From contig NZ_WKKI01000002.1 of NCBI RefSeq assembly GCF_009674805.1, positions 62,001-126,000 of the forward strand: DNA of 64,000 nucleotides. The letters run 5' to 3'. The position numbers and the translations under genes are program-made. Below the pieces are notes generated by a model. It was not told the origin of the DNA and did no database searches. It worked only from the letters and a program-made list of their open reading frames with translations. The DNA is from Metabacillus lacus (GTDB lineage Bacteria > Bacillota > Bacilli > Bacillales > Bacillaceae). Positions within the stretch are counted from its first letter, which is position 1, and every line of letters begins with the position of its first letter. Shown here in pieces: positions 61,151 through 64,000 of this stretch.

Positions 61151-63079
61151 TTACACAGTGATGCTGACAGGCAGTACCTTTTGTACCGCATCCCTGACAG
61201 TTTGTTTTTCTTCGTTTTCAATAAAGATGTGTACGCTCCCCTGATCACTGCTTGATCGAATAAGACGGCCGATTCCCTGTCTCAGCCTTAACAGCATATA
61301 AGGCAGATCTACGTCAGCAAATGCATCTTGAGCTATATTCCTTTTTGCCTCAAATACTGGATCATGAGGTGGAAACGGCAGCGACCAAATGATTACATTT
61401 GATAATGATTCGCCGGGGATGTCCAGTCCTTCCCAAAGGTGAACAGCACAGAGTACAGACGACGGGTTATTTTGAAACTTTGAAACAGCTGAACTCATTT
61501 CTTCGTCTCCTTCAAATAAAAAAGGGTACGGTGTTTCTGTATGTTGCAGCAGTTCCTTGAAAGCAGCTAATTCCTCAGTATTCGAGAAAAGTACAAGCGT
61601 TTTTCCACCTGCCGCTTCAATGCTTTTCATTGAGATCTTAAATTTTTCTTCTGTATGGGATTTGCCTGCAGTCTGAATGTGCAGCTCCATTTGCTCCTCG
61701 TAGTCAAATGGCGACTCAACACTCATGGACATGTAATCTCTTATGCCAAGGCTGTCGGCCATATAAGAAAAATCTCCTCCATTTGAGAGAGTTGCAGAAG
61801 AGAAAATGTAAGGGATTTTTCTGGAAAACACTTTTTCCCTTAGAACTTCTTCAACTGTTCTTGGCATAATGACAAGAGAAACATCCTCTGCCTGCATCTC
61901 CATCCAGCTGATAGCACTATCATTTTTTACGAAAAGCGCCATTGAATATTCCATTTGGTCCAAGTACTCTTCCACAATTTTCAGCTCGTACGGATCAATT
62001 GTATACAGTTCCCCTTCAAAAACGAGCGCCTCACTAATTTCAGATAACTTTTGCAGAAGAAGCCCTCCATGATGTTTTACGTGGGCAGACATACTGATTT
62101 TCATCCGGTGTGATCCTTGCACGATGGAAGCAGAACTCTCCAGCGCCTCGTAAAACTCATCATTAATAGTGATTGCTTCTTCTACAAGATGAGCAAAGTC
62201 TTCTCTCACATCATTTTGCAGCAATCGTTCCAAAAGAAGCTCAAGCGTGCTTTTTTTCACTCTGTACGTGAGGGCTTTCTGGGCTGCATACTCCAATAAA
62301 TGCCCCTCATCAAACACAACACTGCTGTGTTCAGGAAGCAGTGGCAGTTGACCTTCTCTTTTTCTGGAATCTGAAGTCCAGATATGCTCCATGTAAAAAT
62401 CATGGGAGCAAACAATAATATCCGCTGCTTTTCGGTAATGATCCCTTGACAGGGTCAGGCCGCACCTGTTTCGCTGCGGACAGGATACACAGTCTTGAAA
62501 TGAATCCCAAGAAACCCTTTCCCAATCACTGTCCGGCAGTGATGAGAATTCTTTCCGATCTCCATAATGATGGAACGACTGCATACCGGCTTGTTCATGA
62601 ACAAAAGAAGGAAGAGATTCATACAAATCAAGAAAGATATCTCCTTCTTTCCTTTGCAAAACACTGTCCAATTTATTTAAACATAAATATTGAGATTGTG
62701 ATTTGCTTAACCGCACATCTACATCCATGTTCAGGTGTTTTGCAATCTTTTGAATATCTCCTTCATCTTTGACGAGCTGTTCTATTAAAGTTTCATCCGC
62801 GCAGGCTATAATTGCCGGCTTTCCAGTGTATCTAGCATAGATGATTGCATAGAGGAGATAAACAATTGTCTTTCCAGTGCCAACACCTGCTTCTGCGAAC
62901 ATGATATTTTTTTCTCTAAAGGCACGTTCCATTTGGAATGCCATAAAAATTTGTTCATCCCGTAAATCAAAGCCTTTATCAGGCAATATATCGTAAAATA
63001 CATCTCCAATCCAGTTGTTCAAACCCTGGTAAAATGTTTCTTCCTTTGTTAAGGAAAAAGGTAAACGCGACGCAGACAT
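61151..63079 (-). CDS. ypvA: YpvA: DinG/XPD-like ATP-dependent helicase
   Basis: 642 residues from ATG 63079 (MSASRLPFSLTKEETFYQGL), preceded by GGAAAGGTGG. Walker A AEAGVGTGKTIVYLLYA; Cys residues in CVSCPQRNRCGLTLSRD with another soon after suit the XPD Fe-S cluster; VVFDEGHLLEYA is the DEAH-like box; LRLRQGIGRLIRSSSDQG is motif VI. A superfamily 2 5'-3' DNA helicase for repair. Same place as in B. subtilis. Confidence 0.93.
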   Translation of the reverse strand: MSASRLPFSLTKEETFYQGLNNWIGDVFYDILPDKGFDLRDEQIFMAFQMERAFREKNIMFAEAGVGTGKTIVYLLYAIIYARYTGKPAIIACADETLIEQLVKDEGDIQKIAKHLNMDVDVRLSKSQSQYLCLNKLDSVLQRKEGDIFLDLYESLPSFVHEQAGMQSFHHYGDRKEFSSLPDSDWERVSWDSFQDCVSCPQRNRCGLTLSRDHYRKAADIIVCSHDFYMEHIWTSDSRKREGQLPLLPEHSSVVFDEGHLLEYAAQKALTYRVKKSTLELLLERLLQNDVREDFAHLVEEAITINDEFYEALESSASIVQGSHRMKISMSAHVKHHGGLLLQKLSEISEALVFEGELYTIDPYELKIVEEYLDQMEYSMALFVKNDSAISWMEMQAEDVSLVIMPRTVEEVLREKVFSRKIPYIFSSATLSNGGDFSYMADSLGIRDYMSMSVESPFDYEEQMELHIQTAGKSHTEEKFKISMKSIEAAGGKTLVLFSNTEELAAFKELLQHTETPYPFLFEGDEEMSSAVSKFQNNPSSVLCAVHLWEGLDIPGESLSNVIIWSLPFPPHDPVFEAKRNIAQDAFADVDLPYMLLRLRQGIGRLIRSSSDQGSVHIFIENEEKQTVRDAVQKVLPVSITV

Positions 63080-63169
63080 CCAGTGTCCACCTTTCCAATA
63101 AATTTTATTCAGACTAGTTATCATATCACTGAATAAGAAAAATCACAAATACATACCCTTAATGACAAT

Positions 63170-63196
63170 AAAAAGAGAGCCGTGTCCGGCTCTCTT
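63170..63196 (-). terminator. terminator after the 63-residue gene
   Basis: AGAGAGCCG and CGGCTCTCT pair around TGTC; T5 on the minus strand. Confidence 0.8.
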
Positions 63197-63386
63197 ACCG
63201 ATGCAGCATCGTATGAACAATGTATTTCCTGTCCAGTGCAGCTGCGTGGGCTGCAGCATTGAAAAGCTCTGTTCGTGCTTCATCTAGTATATTTCTGACG
63301 GGCCTGCTTTCCTCACTGTTTTCCAATGACTCATAAGAGGACTGCAAAGCACGGGAAATGAGCAGGAAATCTTCATTAGTCAACAA
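63195..63386 (-). CDS. small hypothetical protein (yptA position)
   Basis: 63 residues from TTG (63386 or the next codon), preceded by AAAGGAGTGG. Begins LTNEDFLLISRALQSSYESL and ends YIVHTMLHR; helical. Lies between ypvA and ypsC, where B. subtilis has yptA; I cannot confirm homology. Function unknown. Confidence 0.65.
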   Translation of the reverse strand: MLTNEDFLLISRALQSSYESLENSEESRPVRNILDEARTELFNAAAHAAALDRKYIVHTMLHR

Positions 63387-63459
63387 ACAATACCACTCCT
63401 TTACGAGTAACGAACATAAGGGGTAATATCAGTTTACTCATAAAGAAGCATTTTTATTC

Positions 63460-64000
63460 CTATTCATTTCTGGGAGGTCTCTTGCCCCAGTATTGATAAT
63501 AATCAGTCTTAATAAATCCGTTAAAGAGCTTTCTTTTTTTCGTTGCCGGCTTTCCGTATAGCTCTTGGAACCCTTCATGAGAAGTAAGCATATAGATGCT
63601 CCAAGTATCAAGAGGCTTAAAAGCCTCTCCCATTTCCCGGTACATTTTTTCTACCGCTTCTTTTTCACCAAGACGTTCTCCATAAGGAGGATTTCCAACG
63701 ATCACTCCATACTGTTTTTCAGTGGTAAAATCCCTAACCTGCATCTGCTTGAATGATAAGATATCGCTTAAGCCTGCTTCTTCTGCATTTACCTTGGCAA
63801 TCTCAATCATTCTATGGTCAATGTCATGTCCGCTTATATCCAGGGGCAAGTCATACTTGGCAAGATCTTCGACTTCCATTCTTGCCTCATTCCAAGCTTT
63901 TTTCTCCATCCAGTCCCATTGTTCAGAAACAAAATCACGGTTAAACCCGGGTGCAATATTCTGCCCGATCAGAGCCGCTTCAATTGGAATTGTTCCAGAC
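63460..64000 (-). CDS. ypsC: YpsC: class I rRNA methyltransferase (RlmL/THUMP type), partial
   Basis: The frame is open from the stop at 63460 to the window edge, 180 codons of the C-terminal half. SGTIPIEAALIGQNIAPGF starts the visible part (the SGTI-P-I-E-AA motif after the SAM loop), VGNPPYGERLG is the NPPY catalytic motif, and SHEGFQELYGKPATKKRKLF closes it. The THUMP domain should lie beyond the edge. It methylates a guanine of 23S rRNA in relatives. Confidence 0.92.
   Translation of the reverse strand, partial: SGTIPIEAALIGQNIAPGFNRDFVSEQWDWMEKKAWNEARMEVEDLAKYDLPLDISGHDIDHRMIEIAKVNAEEAGLSDILSFKQMQVRDFTTEKQYGVIVGNPPYGERLGEKEAVEKMYREMGEAFKPLDTWSIYMLTSHEGFQELYGKPATKKRKLFNGFIKTDYYQYWGKRPPRNE

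Overview
The window is a low-GC Gram-positive chromosome from an endospore-forming member of the Bacillaceae. Three things show this: strong GGAGG ribosome-binding sites with frequent TTG/GTG starts, spore genes (ylbJ, sspL, YuzL-like), and long runs of gene order shared with Bacillus subtilis (ylbM-L-K-J/coaD/rsmD, then ypmQ...ypmP-ilvA...yplQ-plsC-dfrA-thyA-ypjP...ilvD-ypgR-ypgQ-bsaA...ugtP-cspD-ypeQ-ypeP-ypdP-ypdQ-sspL-ypcP-ypbS-dynA-bpsB-bpsA-ypwA-ypvA-ypsC). I cannot name the genus or species from the sequence alone.

Bases 1 to about 11,480 are the integrase end of a prophage that continues off the left edge. Leftward early genes run from an excisionase-like HTH protein through an AbrB-like protein, a Gp157/Gam-like protein, a P-loop ATPase, a DUF669 SSB-like protein and a PrimPol/SF3-helicase replicase, to an ERCC4 nuclease, a sigma-70-like factor and a dUTPase. 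Rightward genes are a XRE repressor, a second XRE protein and a tyrosine integrase. The switch region carries a cluster of 17-bp operator-like sites. The integrase promoter carries a LexA box. The segment just beyond the replicase gene has iterons flanking an AT-rich core and looks like the phage origin.

Bases 11,544-17,340 are the ylb block: tRNA modification (tmcAL), a Lon-like PDZ protease, a patatin, a sporulation membrane protein, coaD and rsmD. At about 17.4-17.7 kb the order jumps to the yp block, which in B. subtilis lies elsewhere. The junction holds a strong orphan terminator and a possible 30-codon ORF.

Bases 17,708-33,600 hold a SCO protein, a nucleoside hydrolase, a PCYCGC lipoprotein, DegV, ypmP and ilvA. 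They also hold a two-gene isoaspartyl-dipeptide unit (yfcC-type transporter plus iadA) with a consensus sigma-54 promoter, facing a divergent sigma-54 activator. After these come hemolysin III, PlsC, DHFR, thymidylate synthase, a secreted lethal-factor/PPEP-like metalloprotease and YpjP. Bases 33,600-45,960 hold an RsmJ-like methyltransferase, bacilliredoxin, ilvD, ypgR, ypgQ, an amidohydrolase, glutathione peroxidase, fhs, ugtP, a YfhP-like protein and a methyltransferase.

Bases 46,150-64,000 hold cspD and several small proteins, two RNase H-like proteins around a YpdP transporter, sspL, the YpcP exonuclease, the double dynamin DynA, the BpsA/BpsB alkylpyrone pair, an M32 carboxypeptidase, the DinG-like helicase YpvA and the start-truncated rRNA methyltransferase YpsC. 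The most noteworthy items outside the prophage are a 32-codon single-span membrane peptide whose promoter is bracketed by two Fur boxes (about 56.1 kb), the sigma-54 unit (about 26.5 kb), an apparent frameshift in the A-tract at the start of ypeQ (48.05 kb) and a three-unit 52-bp tandem repeat (59.1 kb).
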